Below are positions 1 through 11,455 of a stretch of DNA of 64,000 nucleotides, piece by piece (position 1 is the stretch's first letter; each line of letters begins with the position of its first letter). The DNA comes from Malachius bipustulatus (lineage: Eukaryota > Arthropoda > Insecta > Coleoptera > Melyridae), in contig OU342632.1 in assembly GCA_910589415.1 (NCBI GenBank), positions 29,959,637 to 30,023,636 on the forward strand, in the 5' to 3' direction. The translations under genes were made by a program, and so were the position numbers. Under the pieces are notes generated by a model. It saw nothing but the letters and a program-made list of their open reading frames with translations, did not search any database and was not told the DNA's origin.

Positions 1-2800
1 GTTTTGAGACTAGAGTCCATAGAAGAAGGCTCATAAGAAGCGTTTCAGTCTTCTATAGTCGTTTTTCAAGAAAGTGATGACCTTGTTTGTTCCGATGGCC
101 CAAATGGTTCAAGATTGAGAACTTTTTTCCGAAGACTACCTCCCAAGAGTGTCGATCTTGTATATACAGCAGACGTTAGAGTTCTTCCAGTTTTAAGACT
201 AGAGTCCCAGGGGTTTAGAAGAAGTGTCCCAGAAAGCGTTTCAGTCTTCTGGTCTTTTTTCATTCCTCCTTATTGTTATGTCCTGTGTTTCAAGATAAAT
301 TAGAGCATTTAGACGTTTAAGAACTCTATCATTTGTCAAAAAAAGTGATGACTTTCTTTGTTCCATAGGCCCGAATAGCTCAAGATTGAGAATCTTTTTT
401 ACCGAAGACTACCGTCCAAGAGTGTCGACCTTTTGCAGGTAGCAGACGTAAAGTTCTTCCAGTTTTGAAGACTAGTCTCCAAGAGCTTACAATAAGGCTC
501 CTATTAAGCGTTTCAATCTTATGGTCGTTTTTCCTTCCTCCTTATTGTTATGTCCTGTGTTTCAAGATGGATTAAAGCATTGAAACGTTGTATAAAAAGT
601 TATGAACTTCTTTATTCCAAAGGTCCAAAAGCTCAGGATTGAGAATCGTTTTTCCGAAGAGTACAATCCAAGAGTGTCGACATTCTGTATGCAGCAGACG
701 TAGAGTGCTTCCAGTTTTGAGGACTAGACCAAGGGCTAAATAGAAGAAGGCTGCCAAGAAGCGTTCCAGTCTTCTGGTCGTTTTTATCTCCCCCTTATTG
801 TTATGTGATCTGTTTTAAGATGAATTAAAGCATTTGGACATTTACGAACTCTACCATTTGCCAAAAAAGTGACGACCTTGTTTGTTCCAAAGACTCAAAT
901 AGCTCAAGATTGAGAATCTTTTTTCAGAAGACTACAACCAAAAAGTGATGACTTTCTGTATGCAGCATACGTAGAGTTCTTCCATTTTTGAATAGTAGGT
1001 AGAGCCCAAGGGTTTAGAAGATGGTCCTGAGAAGTGTTTCAGTCTTCTGGTCGTTTTTCGCTCCTCCGTATTGTTACTTTCTGTCTTTCAAGATGAATTG
1101 AAGCATTTAGACGTTTTTAAGAACTCTACTATCTGCCAAAAAGTGATGACCTTCTTTGTTCCAAAGGCGGTCAATACCAAATAGCTCAAGATCGAGAATC
1201 TTTTTTGCCGAAGACTACAGCCCAAGAGTGTCGACTTTCTGTATGCAGCAGACGTAGAGTTCTTCCAGTTTTGAAGACTAGACCAAGAGCTTACTAGAAG
1301 AAGGCTTCTTCCAAGTAGCGTTTCAGTCTTCTGGTCGTTTTGCTATCCTCTTTATTGTTATGTCATATATTTTAAGATGAATTAAAGCATTTAGACGTTT
1401 AAGAACTCTACCATTTTGCCAAAAAAGTGACGACCTTGTTTGTTCCAGAGCTCAAATAGCTCAAGATTGAGAATCTTTTTTCAGAAGACTACAACCAAAA
1501 AGTGATGACTTTCTGTATGCAGCATACGTAGAGTTCTTTCATTTTTGAAGAGTAGGTAGAGCCCAAGGGGTTAGAAAGGTGGTCCTAAGAAGTGTTTGAA
1601 TCTTCTGGTCGTTTTTCGCTCCTCCGTATTGTTACTTTCTGTCTTTCAAGATGAATTGGTGCATTTAGACGTTTTTAAGAACTCTACTATCTGCCAAAAA
1701 GTTATAACCTTCTTTGTTCCAAAAGTGGTCAATACCAAATAGCTCAAGATTGGGAATCGTTTTTGCCGAAGACTACAGCCCAAGAGTGTCGACTTTCTGT
1801 ATGCAGCAGACGTAGAGTGCTTCCAGTTTTGAAGACTAGACCAAGGACTTAATAGAAGAAGGCTCCCAAGAAGCGTTTCAGTCTTCTGGTTGTTTTTCTC
1901 TCCTCTTTATTGTTATGTCATCTATTTTAAGATGAATTAAGACATTTAGACGCTTAAGAACTCTACTATTTGCCAAAAAATGATGACCTTGTTTGCTCCA
2001 AAGACAAATAGCTCAAGATTGAGAATATTTTTTTCCGAAGACTACCGCCCAATAGTGTCGACCTTTTTCGTGCAACAGACGTAGAGCTCTTCTAGTTTTG
2101 AAGCTTATAGAATTCAAGCAAGAACGTAGAAGAAGATTCCTAAGAAGCGTTCAGTCTTCTTCTGGTCCTTTTTCTCTCCTCCTTATTGTTACGTCCTGTG
2201 TTTCAAGATCAATTAGAGATAAATGAACTTAGACGCTTAAAAACTGTACCATTTGCCAAAAAAAGTGATGACTTTCTTTGTTCCAACGGCCCAATAGCTC
2301 AAGATTGAAAATATGTTTTGACTCTATAGTCAGAGTCCCTTTTGTATGTAGTAGATGTGAAGTGCTTCCAGTTCTGAAAACTAGACCAAGGACTTGGAAG
2401 AAGCGTTTCAGTCTTCTGGTCGGTTTTTCTTGCTTCTTATTATTACATCCTGGATTTCAAGATGAATTAGAGCATTTAGACGTTTAAGAACTCTACCATT
2501 TGCTAAAAAAAAGTGATGACCTTCTTTGCTCCAAAGGCCTAAATATCCTTTGAAGATCGAGAATCTTTCTTTCAGAAGACTACAACCAAAGAGTGATGAC
2601 CTTCTGTATACAGTGTACGTATACATATATGTATAGTTCTTTAATTTTAGAACGGTTTGAGCCCAAGAGCTTTGAAGATGCCTCCGAAGAAGAGTTTCAG
2701 TTTTCTGTTAGTTGTTTCCTCCTTATTGTTACGTCCAGTAAGATGAAGTAAAGCATGTAGACGTTTAAGAACTCGACCATTTTCCTAAAAAGTGATGGCC
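1..2800. repeat. ~275 bp tandem (satellite-like) array
   Basis: At least ten diverged copies of a ~275 bp unit. A landmark inside the unit (caagatgaatt and variants) recurs near 291, 563, 816, 1089, 1373, 1648, 1928, 2203, 2457 and 2739, giving spacings of 253-284 bp. Each unit also holds a block reading gaactctaccatttgcc and one reading tcttctggtcgttttt. The array is already in progress at base 1, so it continues outside the window, and it decays after about 2800. Units starting near 816 and 1373 share private variants, as do those near 1089 and 1648, so a two-unit block of ~557 bp has been duplicated. Short ORFs here are chance products of the repeat. Confidence 0.93.
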
Positions 2801-4699
2801 TTCTTTGTTTCAATGGCCAAATGGCCCAAGATTTACAGGTTCTCCCATTTTCTCAAGGGTTCTCCCAAGGCTCATGATCCTTGATGAGTCTCTAAATTAT
2901 GACGGGCTTCATTGGCACGTCATGGATTTAAAGGTCCATCTTCATCTCTTTATTTTTTCAAGTTCCTTCCCATTACAATCATTTCACTCATACCCATGAA
3001 TTCCGGGGTTATTCGAGGTTAGCTTAAGGTTCCGCGACATAGCTATTTCGCCATCAGTTCAGATAAACATGTGATGATTAATCCAACTAATCAATCAAGA
3101 ATAATGCCCGAATAAATTAGATGCGAGACATACAGTTTGTAAGCAGTAGAATGAAATGGAGATCACTGATTAAGTAATTATTTAGAAAATTGTCCTTTGT
3201 GAATACGGGCGTATGACTCAACTAATCAACATTAATCAATTAATCTAATATTCCTTTTTTTATACCTCGCAGAGTAAACGATTGTTTGAGGTTTCAGGAC
3301 TCCCGCTCCAGACAAACACAGTCAAGTTTGACATCAGTTTCGCGTGATATTGTGTACTCGGCTAACAGGGTTTAAATTAGGAAATTAAGAATTGATGAGA
3401 TCGTTAACTTCGGGAATAAGACACTTATATCCCTGAGCCAGTTTCAGGTCGTCGATAGTTGTCCTGGCGATTGTCCTGGGAATTCAGCGTCGCCATCGTT
3501 TATTATTAATCAGTCATCGAAGAGAAATTTTTTCAAGGGAAAGTAATTATTTCTTCTCTGGCATCCGGGTGGTACAGCTCTCGGAATAATTTGGGACAGG
3601 TCTGGTAGATTTCAATGTCATGTCACAAGTCCAATGAGCAAATAATTACATTAATACCCACGCTATAATTATATTTATATTTATAGAGAGAGAGAGAGGT
3701 AAATTTATCAAACAAACCATTATTCTGATGAGTAGTCCCGAATCAGCAGGTTTAATAATAATAATGATTGTTATATTATAAATTACAATACCATAAGTAC
3801 TGGTACATTATTTGTTTATTATTATACACATTAAAAGGGTTGTAGAATGAAAGGGGAGGTTTAATCATCAATTATTTCAACTCATATTTAGATTGACTAA
3901 TGCAGTTTATAACAAAACCTCCTGTTTATGTGATTGGTGAACAAACGAAAGGTTCATTATAAATTTATGCAAATTGCTCCCTGTTGAATGGACAATGAAT
4001 TAATGCAGTCGGAGCTGGTTGTTGACTGTTGTTGAAATGTCGACACCTGTTAGGTGACTTATGTTTATTAACGTTTCTGGTCTTCCCTCCCATCGAAAAT
4101 GAGAATGATCTAGAAGTCTAGAAGAAGCAATAATGCAATAACGGGGAGTGAAAGTTAATATTTACGTCGCGCATAAAACACCTTGTATATGTGCGTCGGG
4201 CGTAGATGTTGTTCGAGCTCCATACTGGAAGGGCGAGGCTTTATCTTCGGTAATCAAACTGATTCATTCATAAATCAGGGAAATCCTTAGTGGTATTGAC
4301 TCGGCTTTGATTTATTTGAATTGCCTATTGTTGGTGCGATCTCGGCTTTCTCTAGTGATTTGCGGCAGGTACCCTACTATAGTACTGTAGGTATCAGTGC
4401 TGGTGATCTGGATGCTCAAAGTTGCTTGAAGAATTGGAGAATTATTATTATACTATTTTATAGAGTGAAGGTTTTTGGAAATAATAATATGTAAGTCAAT
4501 TTTTTTATTATGAATTATTATTATAGTAGTAAGGTAATAAATTTAATTTTCTACTACACACTTTTATTGTGTTTATAATTAGGTATGATTGTTTCAACTA
4601 TTAATCACCTGAATATTTTTTTAACTACAAACTTGCATCTATAAAATAAAATCGCAATTATCTTCGGTATAATTAACACCACATTAACAATTATATCAG
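2801..4699. other. non-coding interval with one small MITE
   Basis: No supported coding sequence. It holds a 105 bp inverted-repeat copy at 3106-3210 (see separate entry), a short (GA)n stretch near 3690, and AT-rich trinucleotide-like tracts (taa/tta) around 3750 and 4490. Confidence 0.6.
3106..3210. mobile_element. short MITE copy with GCCCG(T)ATTCAC-type ends
   Basis: The right end reads attatttagaaaattgtc, then ctttgtgaatacgggc, nearly the same as the right end of the palindromic element at 7595-7741. The left end begins gcccgaata. The two copies therefore belong to one small non-autonomous DNA-transposon family. The flanks on both sides contain similar caactaatcaa strings, so the duplicated target cannot be delimited cleanly. 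Confidence 0.6.
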
Positions 4700-7119
4700 T
4701 TTTGGATTTTTCTAACAATTCTAGCCTTATTTGATATGTCACACTATACATATCACATCCGTTCACTTTTTGAGATATTTGTCAAATTGTTTGACAGACC
4801 CATGTCGCTAGTCAATAAGAATTTGGACACTTTTATTAGTATTCCTCAAAATTCTCTCTCCAAATTTGCGCTTGGGTTCATATGTGCTTATTTTTCATGT
4901 CTTATGCCAAATAAAGTTGATTATTTTTAATAGAACACCCTATATATTATTGAATTTTCGACTTTTTCAGACAATTTTAGCCTGATTTGATATGTCACAC
5001 TATACATCAAAACCGTTTACTTTTCGAGGTAATTTTCAAAAAGTTTGACACCTGCATTTCGGTAGTCAATTTTATTCCTCAAAACTCGCTCTCTAAATTT
5101 ACGCTTGATTGCGTATTTACTGATTTTTATGTCTTATACCTACCTAGTAAACGTGATTATTTTTAATAGAACACTTGTATATTACTGCATTTTTGGCTTT
5201 TTCAGACAATTCTAGCCTGATTTGATATGTCACACTATGAATCAAATCCTTTACTTTTCGAGATAATTGTCAAGTTTTTTGACAGATTCTTCATAGTCAA
5301 TAGGAATTTCAACACTTTATTCATTTATTCCTTTAAACTCTCGCTCTCTCTGAATTAGTGCTTCGAGTATTTATTGGCTGGTTTTTGTGTCTTATAACTA
5401 ATTGACTTGATTATTTTTAATAGAACACCCTGTATATTATTGCATTTTCGGCTTTTACAGACAATTCTAGTCTGATTTAATTTGCATACTATACTTCAAA
5501 ACCGTACATTTTTCGAGATAGTTGTCAAATTTTTTGACAGATGCACAATCAATAAGAATTTTAACACTTTTATCATTTATTCGTTTAAATTCTCTCTGTT
5601 TCTCTGCCTTTCTGTCTCTATAAATTGGCGTAGGAGTATAATATATTTGCTGATTTTTGTGTCTTATACCTAATAAACTTTATTATTTTTAATAGAACAC
5701 CCTGTATATTATTGCATTTTTGGCTTTTTCAGACAATTCTAGCCTAATTTGATATGTCACTATACATCAAATCCGTTTACTTTTCGAGATAATTGTCAAG
5801 TTTTTTGACAGATGCATTCATAGTCAATAAGAATTTTATCACTTTTTTCATTTATTCCTCTAAACTCTCTCTCTCTCTCTCTCTATACATATATATAAAT
5901 TGGTGCGTAAAGTATTTATTGGCTGGTTTTTGTGCTTTAGGTATACCTAATTAACTTGATTATTTTTAATAGAGCACTCTGTATATTATTGCTATTTCGG
6001 CTTTTTCAGACAATTCTAACCTGATTTGATATTTACTTTTATGAGATAATTGTCAAATATTTTGACAGCTGCATTTCGCTAGTCAATAAGAATTTCTATC
6101 ATTTTTATCATTATTCCTCAAAACTGCCTGTCCAAGTTGACATTTGAAATCAAATTTGCGGTTGTTGTGCATTTGCCTTATACTAATAAACATGATTATT
6201 TTTAATAGAACACCCGGTATATTATTGCATTTTCGGCTTTTGCAGACAATTTTAGCTTGATTTGATATGTCACACTATACATCAAAACCATTTACTTTTC
6301 GAGATATTGTCAAAGTTTTTGACAGGTGCATTCATAATAAACTTGATTATTTTTAATAGAACACTCTGTGTATTATTGCATTTTTGGCTTCTTCAGACAA
6401 TTGTAGCCTGATTTGATCTGTCACACTATGCATCAAATCCGTTCACTTTTCGAGGTAATTGTCAAGTTTTTTGACAGATGCTTCATAGTCAATAGGAATT
6501 TGAACACTTTTTTCATTTATTCCTTTAAACTCTATATCTCTCTAAATTGGGGCTTCGAGTATTTATTGGCTGGTTTTTGTGTCTTATAACTAATTAACTT
6601 TATTATTTTATTATTTTTAATAGAACACCCTGTATATTATTGCATTTTCGGCTTTTACAGACAATTCTAGTCTGATTTAATATGCACACTATACTTCAAA
6701 ACCGTACATTTTTCAAGATAGTTGTCAAATTTTTTGACAGGTGCACAATCAATAAGAATTTTAACACTTTTATCATTAATTCGTTTAAATTCTCTCTCTT
6801 TCTCTGTCTCTCTAAATTGGCGTACGAGTATAATATATTTGCTGATTTTTGTGTCTTATACCTTGCCTGTCTAAATTGGCATTTGAAATCAAATTTGCGG
6901 TTGTTGTGCATTTGCCTTATACTAATAAACATGATTATTTTTAATAGAACACCCGGTATATTATTGCATTTTTGGCTTTTTGAGACAATTCTAGCCTGAT
7001 TTGATCTGTCACACTATGCATCAAATCCGTTCACTTTTCGAGATAATTGTTGAGTTTTTTGACAGATGTATTCATAGTCAATAAGAATTTTAACACTTTT
7101 TTTATTCCTCTAAACTCTT

Positions 7120-7156
<37 letters not shown>

Positions 7157-7930
7157 AAATTTGCACCTAGAGTATCTATGGGCTGGTTTTTGTATTTTAT
7201 ACCTAATTAGCTTGATTATTTTTAATAGAACACCATGTATATTATTGCATTTTTGGCTTTTTGAGACAATTCTAGCCTGATTTGATCTGTCACACTATGC
7301 ATCAAATCCGTTCACTTTTCGAGATAATTGTCGAGTTTTTTGACAGCTGCATTTCGCTAGTCAATAATAATTTTGACATTTTTATCACAATTCCTCAAAA
7401 CTGCCTGTCTAAGTTGACATTTGAAATCAAATTTGCGGTGGTTGTGTCTTATACCTAATAAACTTGATAATTTTTAATAAAACACCGTGTATATTAATCT
7501 ACTTTTGGCATTGGCATTTTCAGACAATTCTAGCCTGCTTTTATACGTCACACTATGCATCAAAATCTTTTACCTTTCGAGATAATTGTCAAACGCCCGT
7601 ATTCACAAACGATAATTTCCTAAATAATTACGTAATCAAATATCCCCATCTCATTCTATTGCAAAAAAACTGCATATCTCCATCTCACTCATTTAAATAA
7701 TTACGTAATTATTTAGAAAATTATCGTTTGTGAATATGGGCAAAAGACTATAACGTCTAAATTTTGACATTTTCATAATTATTCCTAAAACTGGCTTCCG
7801 GAATGAGCGACTCGTATCATATTTGCGGATGTTTAGCGTCGTATATCTCATAAACTTGGTTATTTTCAATTAATCACCCTGTGTATTATTATATTTTTGT
7901 TTTTTTTTCTGATAATTCTAGTCTGATTTG
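4700..7930. repeat. ~250 bp tandem array derived from a transposon-like end
   Basis: About a dozen units. Each contains tttttaatagaacaccctg, then a block ending gacaattctagcctgattt, then a near-palindromic block (aattgtcaa, tttttgacag). The first block begins near 4920, 5160, 5412, 5685, 5965, 6200, 6346, 6615, 6937, 7219, 7470 and 7860, so spacing is mostly 235-320 bp, with one truncated unit of ~146 bp and one enlarged by a MITE. Several units carry (CT)n tracts, the longest near 7120-7156. The block before gacaattctagcc resembles the arms of the foldback elements at 26.5 and 29.0 kb. Reported small ORFs in this stretch are repeat shadows. Confidence 0.92.
7595..7741. mobile_element. 147 bp palindromic MITE inside the 250 bp array
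   Basis: Left end GCCCGTATTCACAAACGATA and the following ~20 bases are mirrored at the right end (TATCGTTTGTGAATATGGGC). The inverted arms are ~42 bp, nearly the whole element once the short centre is excluded. It interrupts one unit of the 250 bp array and explains the abnormal spacing there. A diverged relative lies at 3106-3210. Confidence 0.85.
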
Positions 7931-8869
7931 ATGTCACGCTGTACATTAAAACCATTTTTTCCTTCCCTTACTTCACTAGAACACAGGCTGTCCTGTTCCT
8001 GTTACTTGTATATACCCTCGTGCACCATCTTTATTTTCTACCTTAGAACGACGAGGTTGGTCACCGCCATAGCGGAAGACATCTACGTCAAACATTTAAG
8101 TCAATATTTTGGCAAGAATGGAAATAGCACTTTATGTACCTAACAGTTTGTGTTTGATTAGTCGCATAATTATCTAAATGGACTTCGAACTTCTGCATTT
8201 TGATACTTGCAAGCAAAGTTTAGACGGATGGTAGGTAACTCAATGAGGCACAAGTCAATTAAGGATGAGAAGTATAAGTTCAATAATTCGATCTAGTTTT
8301 ATTTGATTCTGGCTGGGCTGCATTTTAATATCTCCTTGTGGCGTAGGTATATGTAACCAGGAACTATCCTGGCCGTGTGTGCTAAGCTAACTCCAGCCAC
8401 GTGAGTGTAGGTCGACGTTGATTGGAGCTGGAACCCCGGCCCCGTCAGATCCTGAATGTCTGGCCATGTGATAGTTTCCAGGATTACCCCTTAATATTAA
8501 TATATGACCGCGGAAAGTCCTGACCTGGCATCGACTAATTCCCAGAGTTAATCTTCTCTCACCTATGTCATGTATTATGCTTAATTACGCGATAATTACT
8601 TTTCGTGGGCTGGATAATGTCGAAGGAAATTCCCAGATTAGATTGCATAATAGTACGTGGCTTATAGAGTGGATATCATGCCTCTCCCGAGGTACTGTAC
8701 AGTGCGATCGGGTAATCTAAATTTCTAATATTATTCATAAGGTGACTAGCGTTGATTGGACTGGAGACTTTTATCGTAAGAATTACTTTATTTATCATAC
8801 AATGCGTTAGTAATATTAATAATAACTTCGAAAAAGGTTTTTTTCAATTGTGAGAAATTTTAACTATCA
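7931..8869. other. non-coding interval
   Basis: Nothing recognisable. A 71-codon ORF at 7928-8143 begins inside the last tandem unit and has no conserved feature. The rest is unique-looking sequence. Confidence 0.55.
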
Positions 8870-9720
8870 CCCAGGCAGCAAAGTTACGTTATTATGACGT
8901 CATTTTTTGGTCAGTTTTTGTCCCCGACGTCATATTACCAAAAAATGACGTGATGTTGATGACGTCTAAAATTAACGTCGTTTCCTCGTCATTTCATACC
9001 AGGTCAGAATTACGACGTCCCAACTAGGTCTAATTTATGACGTCAGTATCACGCGACATAATCACGTCATCCTATCATCATTTTTGTCCTTTATTTCGTT
9101 AATGACAAAAAATCACGTCGCTTGAGGTGACTGTTTTGTCTGGGCACTTACAATATTCTCAAAAAATCTTCCCTCAGGCAGCAGTGTTACGTTATAATGA
9201 CGTCAATTTTAAGTCAAGATTTCTCCCCGGCGTCATATTACCAAAGAATGACGTGATGTTTATTACGTCTAAATAACGTCGTTTCCTTATCATTTCGTAC
9301 TACGTTAGAATTGTAACGTCTCAACTAGGGCTCTATTATGACGTTCGTTCGACGTCTAAATATTACATCATAGGGCTGCGACATAATCACGTTACCCCAC
9401 CGTCATTTGTCCGTTATTTCGGTAATGACCAAAAAATCATGTCGCTTGATGTGGCTTTTGTCTGGGCACTTACAATATTTTCAAAAATTCGTTCCTAACA
9501 GAGTTACGTTATAATGGCGTCAATTTCTCTCCCCGGCTTCATATTACCAAATAATGACGTGTTGTTAATGACGTCTAAATCACGTCGTTTCCTTATCATT
9601 TCGTACCACGTCAGAATTATGACGTCCTAACGTTGTAAATAACACGCGTCATAATCACGTCATCGTATCGTCATTTATTCGTCATTTAGTTGAAGATGAT
9701 CAAAAATTGTTCCCTACCGT
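8870..9720. repeat. three ~300 bp units rich in TGACGTCA palindromes
   Basis: Units begin near 8870, 9171 and 9490 (the third lacks its first bases). Units 1 and 2 begin with ccaggcagca or its variant tcaggcagca and end with ttgtctgggc. The two ends are imperfect inverted repeats, so each unit resembles a MITE, but the spacer (acttacaatatt) is repeated as well, so the set has grown as a tandem. The units are packed with acgtca/tgacgt. Perfect TGACGTCA, the palindrome bound by CREB/ATF proteins, occurs at 8895, 9038 and 9198. A fourth, distant copy starts at 15825. Confidence 0.85.
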
Positions 9721-9766
9721 ATAAAATTTTCCTAATTACAACCCGTATATCTTGTTTTTTCAGACG

Positions 9767-10039
9767 ATGCTGCTGAAATTCGGCCTGGTTCTGACATTAG
9801 TAGCCCTCTTGCTCGGTTTGACCGAGGCAGCCAGCACAAGAAGGAGGTTACCCTCTCCGTCCCTGAAACACGTCCTCAACAACAACGATCAATTCAAGTT
9901 GGCTTACAAGCCGGAAGCTGAGGAGATATTCAATTCGAGGCGGGATTATTTCAACGAGGTCAACTCGAACGCTTTCGAAGACACCAGAAACGACGACTTC
10001 TTTTCATACTTCAGAGACAGCGAAAGTGAGATAAGATGA
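9767..10039 (+). CDS. small secreted peptide of unknown family (terminal exon)
   Basis: This exon opens after a strong acceptor (cttgttttttcag, AG at 9762-9763), and the first ATG lies three bases into it, so the upstream exon or exons are non-coding and were not located. The 90-residue product begins with a hydrophobic signal peptide (LLKFGLVLTLVALLLGL followed by TEA-A) and has no further membrane segment and no cysteine. The mature part starts ASTRRRLP, carries possible basic cleavage sites (RRR near residue 25, SRR near residue 60) and an acidic, aromatic-rich C-terminus (DDFFSYF). Codons here are more GC-rich than the flanks, as expected for real coding sequence. I do not recognise the family; a neuropeptide-like or structural secreted peptide are both possible. 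Confidence 0.65.
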   Translation: MLLKFGLVLTLVALLLGLTEAASTRRRLPSPSLKHVLNNNDQFKLAYKPEAEEIFNSRRDYFNEVNSNAFEDTRNDDFFSYFRDSESEIR

Positions 10040-11049
10040 AGGGACGCCAGCTTTACATTTTTATTTTATAGGCGCTTGTGACGTCATAGTGGTATCAGTA
10101 AATTTTTTATATAATAATTCTCAACAAACGTCGAAATTTTAATGTTATTAGAAAAAATAGTCCCGTTCTAGTTTTCCGGGGGTACCGTTACTCGAATCAG
10201 TCTACAATATCTTCACAAAAGAAACACTACTAATGGAGACAATTATGACGTCACCAGCTCCAATTAATGTTAATTATATTATAGTTAATTGTTTCCAAAG
10301 ATTTGTTTCTATCGTATTAGATTTTATTTTATATTGATGTTATTTATAAAATAATAAATTTACCTAAAAATATTGTTTATATTTTTTTCCTAATAAATAC
10401 AACACAAAAATAAAAAATACACTAAAATGTCAACAATATGATTTGAACTGATCAGACCTTCCATGGAAATTCGATAAGCTCAAGCTTGCTTCAAAAATTT
10501 CCATTTCCCAGGCATTAAATTTCGGAAAAAATATGAAAAAAAACATAATAATTGAAATTTTACAGCTCTGATGATGGTTTATATAAAAAGAAACAATGAT
10601 GTCAATCTAATACTTCAACCTATCAAAAAAAAATTTATTTATCTATAATTTTTTATAAATAAATCATAAGAATTTTGTTCAGTTTCGGTACTTTCGGGTA
10701 GGTACTGTTTTTCAGCTCTGATGGTGGTTTGTAAAATAAGAAACAAGTTCAGTCCCTTTAGTCATATATTTTCTAAATCGGCCATTCAGAATATGTTGAG
10801 TCAGGTCATGACGTCACAATTTGACTACGCAGGGGGTGAGAAAGAAATTTGGTTCTATTTTTGAACCTTTTTCGTCTTTTTTGAGAAAATAATTTTTGAA
10901 AAATATAGAAAGAAATCTGTTGTCTCAATTCACTTCAGTGTCACTTTCTTTCTGACTAAACAAGACTGGATCACGTGCTCAACTATAGACTGTAAGTACC
11001 TACATCTCTCTAAGATCACTCGATCTAACTGAACTGAATTATTCCCTTC
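10040..11049. other. 3' flank of the secreted-peptide gene, non-coding
   Basis: Contains candidate poly(A) signals (aataaa-type strings near 10350 and 10390), a local duplication around gctctgatg(a/g)tggttt (about 10565 and 10717), and perfect TGACGTCA sites at 10079, 10246 and 10809. No coding sequence seen. Confidence 0.5.
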
Positions 11050-11242
11050 TACAGGTGTCCCAGAATAACACTATTCATAATTTCCAGGCATGATAGGGGA
11101 CATGAAAGCAAAAAAAAAACTATAAACATGAGTCTTAAAATGTGTGGTTTTCAATATACAGGATGTGAGAGTTTAAAAAAATTATTTTTTATCAGTATCT
11201 CTAAGATCCTTTTGCTGATTTTGGTAAATTTTGACAGTGTTG

Positions 11243-11455
11243 AAATTCCTGGCTGTTGCGCGATGATCCATTGAGATTTGCTCCGAATGTTTCGTCTACA
11301 GCTACGATAGACATCATCAGCGGTTACGTGTGCGCAAGCGATGCTTCGCAAGTTATGCGAAAAGTTCGGAGCAAAAATCTCCATGGACCACAGCACAACA
11401 GCCCGGAACCAATTACGATTTCAATAGAAGCGGGTCGTAAAAGCCTACACACATC
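11243..11455 (-). mobile_element. 213 bp hammerhead-bearing insertion (retrozyme- or Penelope-like)
   Basis: The sequence is bounded by a perfect 16 bp direct repeat, AATTTTGACAGTGTTG, at 11227-11242 and 11456-11471. The opposite arm of the host foldback has only one uninterrupted copy of this site, so the insertion is directly demonstrated. Both ends of the insert carry long imperfect inverted repeats (ggctgttg...gctccgaa). The minus strand contains a hammerhead-like core (separate entry). Hammerhead motifs of this kind are known from Penelope-like elements and from small non-autonomous retrozymes. At 213 bp with no ORF, this is either a monomeric retrozyme-like unit or a terminal fragment of a Penelope-like element. 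Confidence 0.7.
11280..11372 (-). ncRNA. hammerhead-ribozyme-like motif
   Basis: Read on the minus strand: CTGATGA (11320-11314), one extra T, stem II GTCTA pairing with TAGAC across a 9-base loop, then GAAAC (11293-11289). After GAAAC the sequence TTCGGAGC (11287-11280) pairs with GCTCCGAA (11372-11365), and the pairing continues outward into the ends of the insert, giving a long stem III. The stem III strand leads into ctttt, where a UH cleavage site is expected but looks degenerate. Stem I is weak. The conserved core is clear. The extra T and the altered cleavage-site context make self-cleavage uncertain. Confidence 0.6.

Noticed and set aside
1..8000. A CRISPR array
   Set aside because: Units are 250-280 bp with no short repeat/unique spacer alternation, and the genome is animal.
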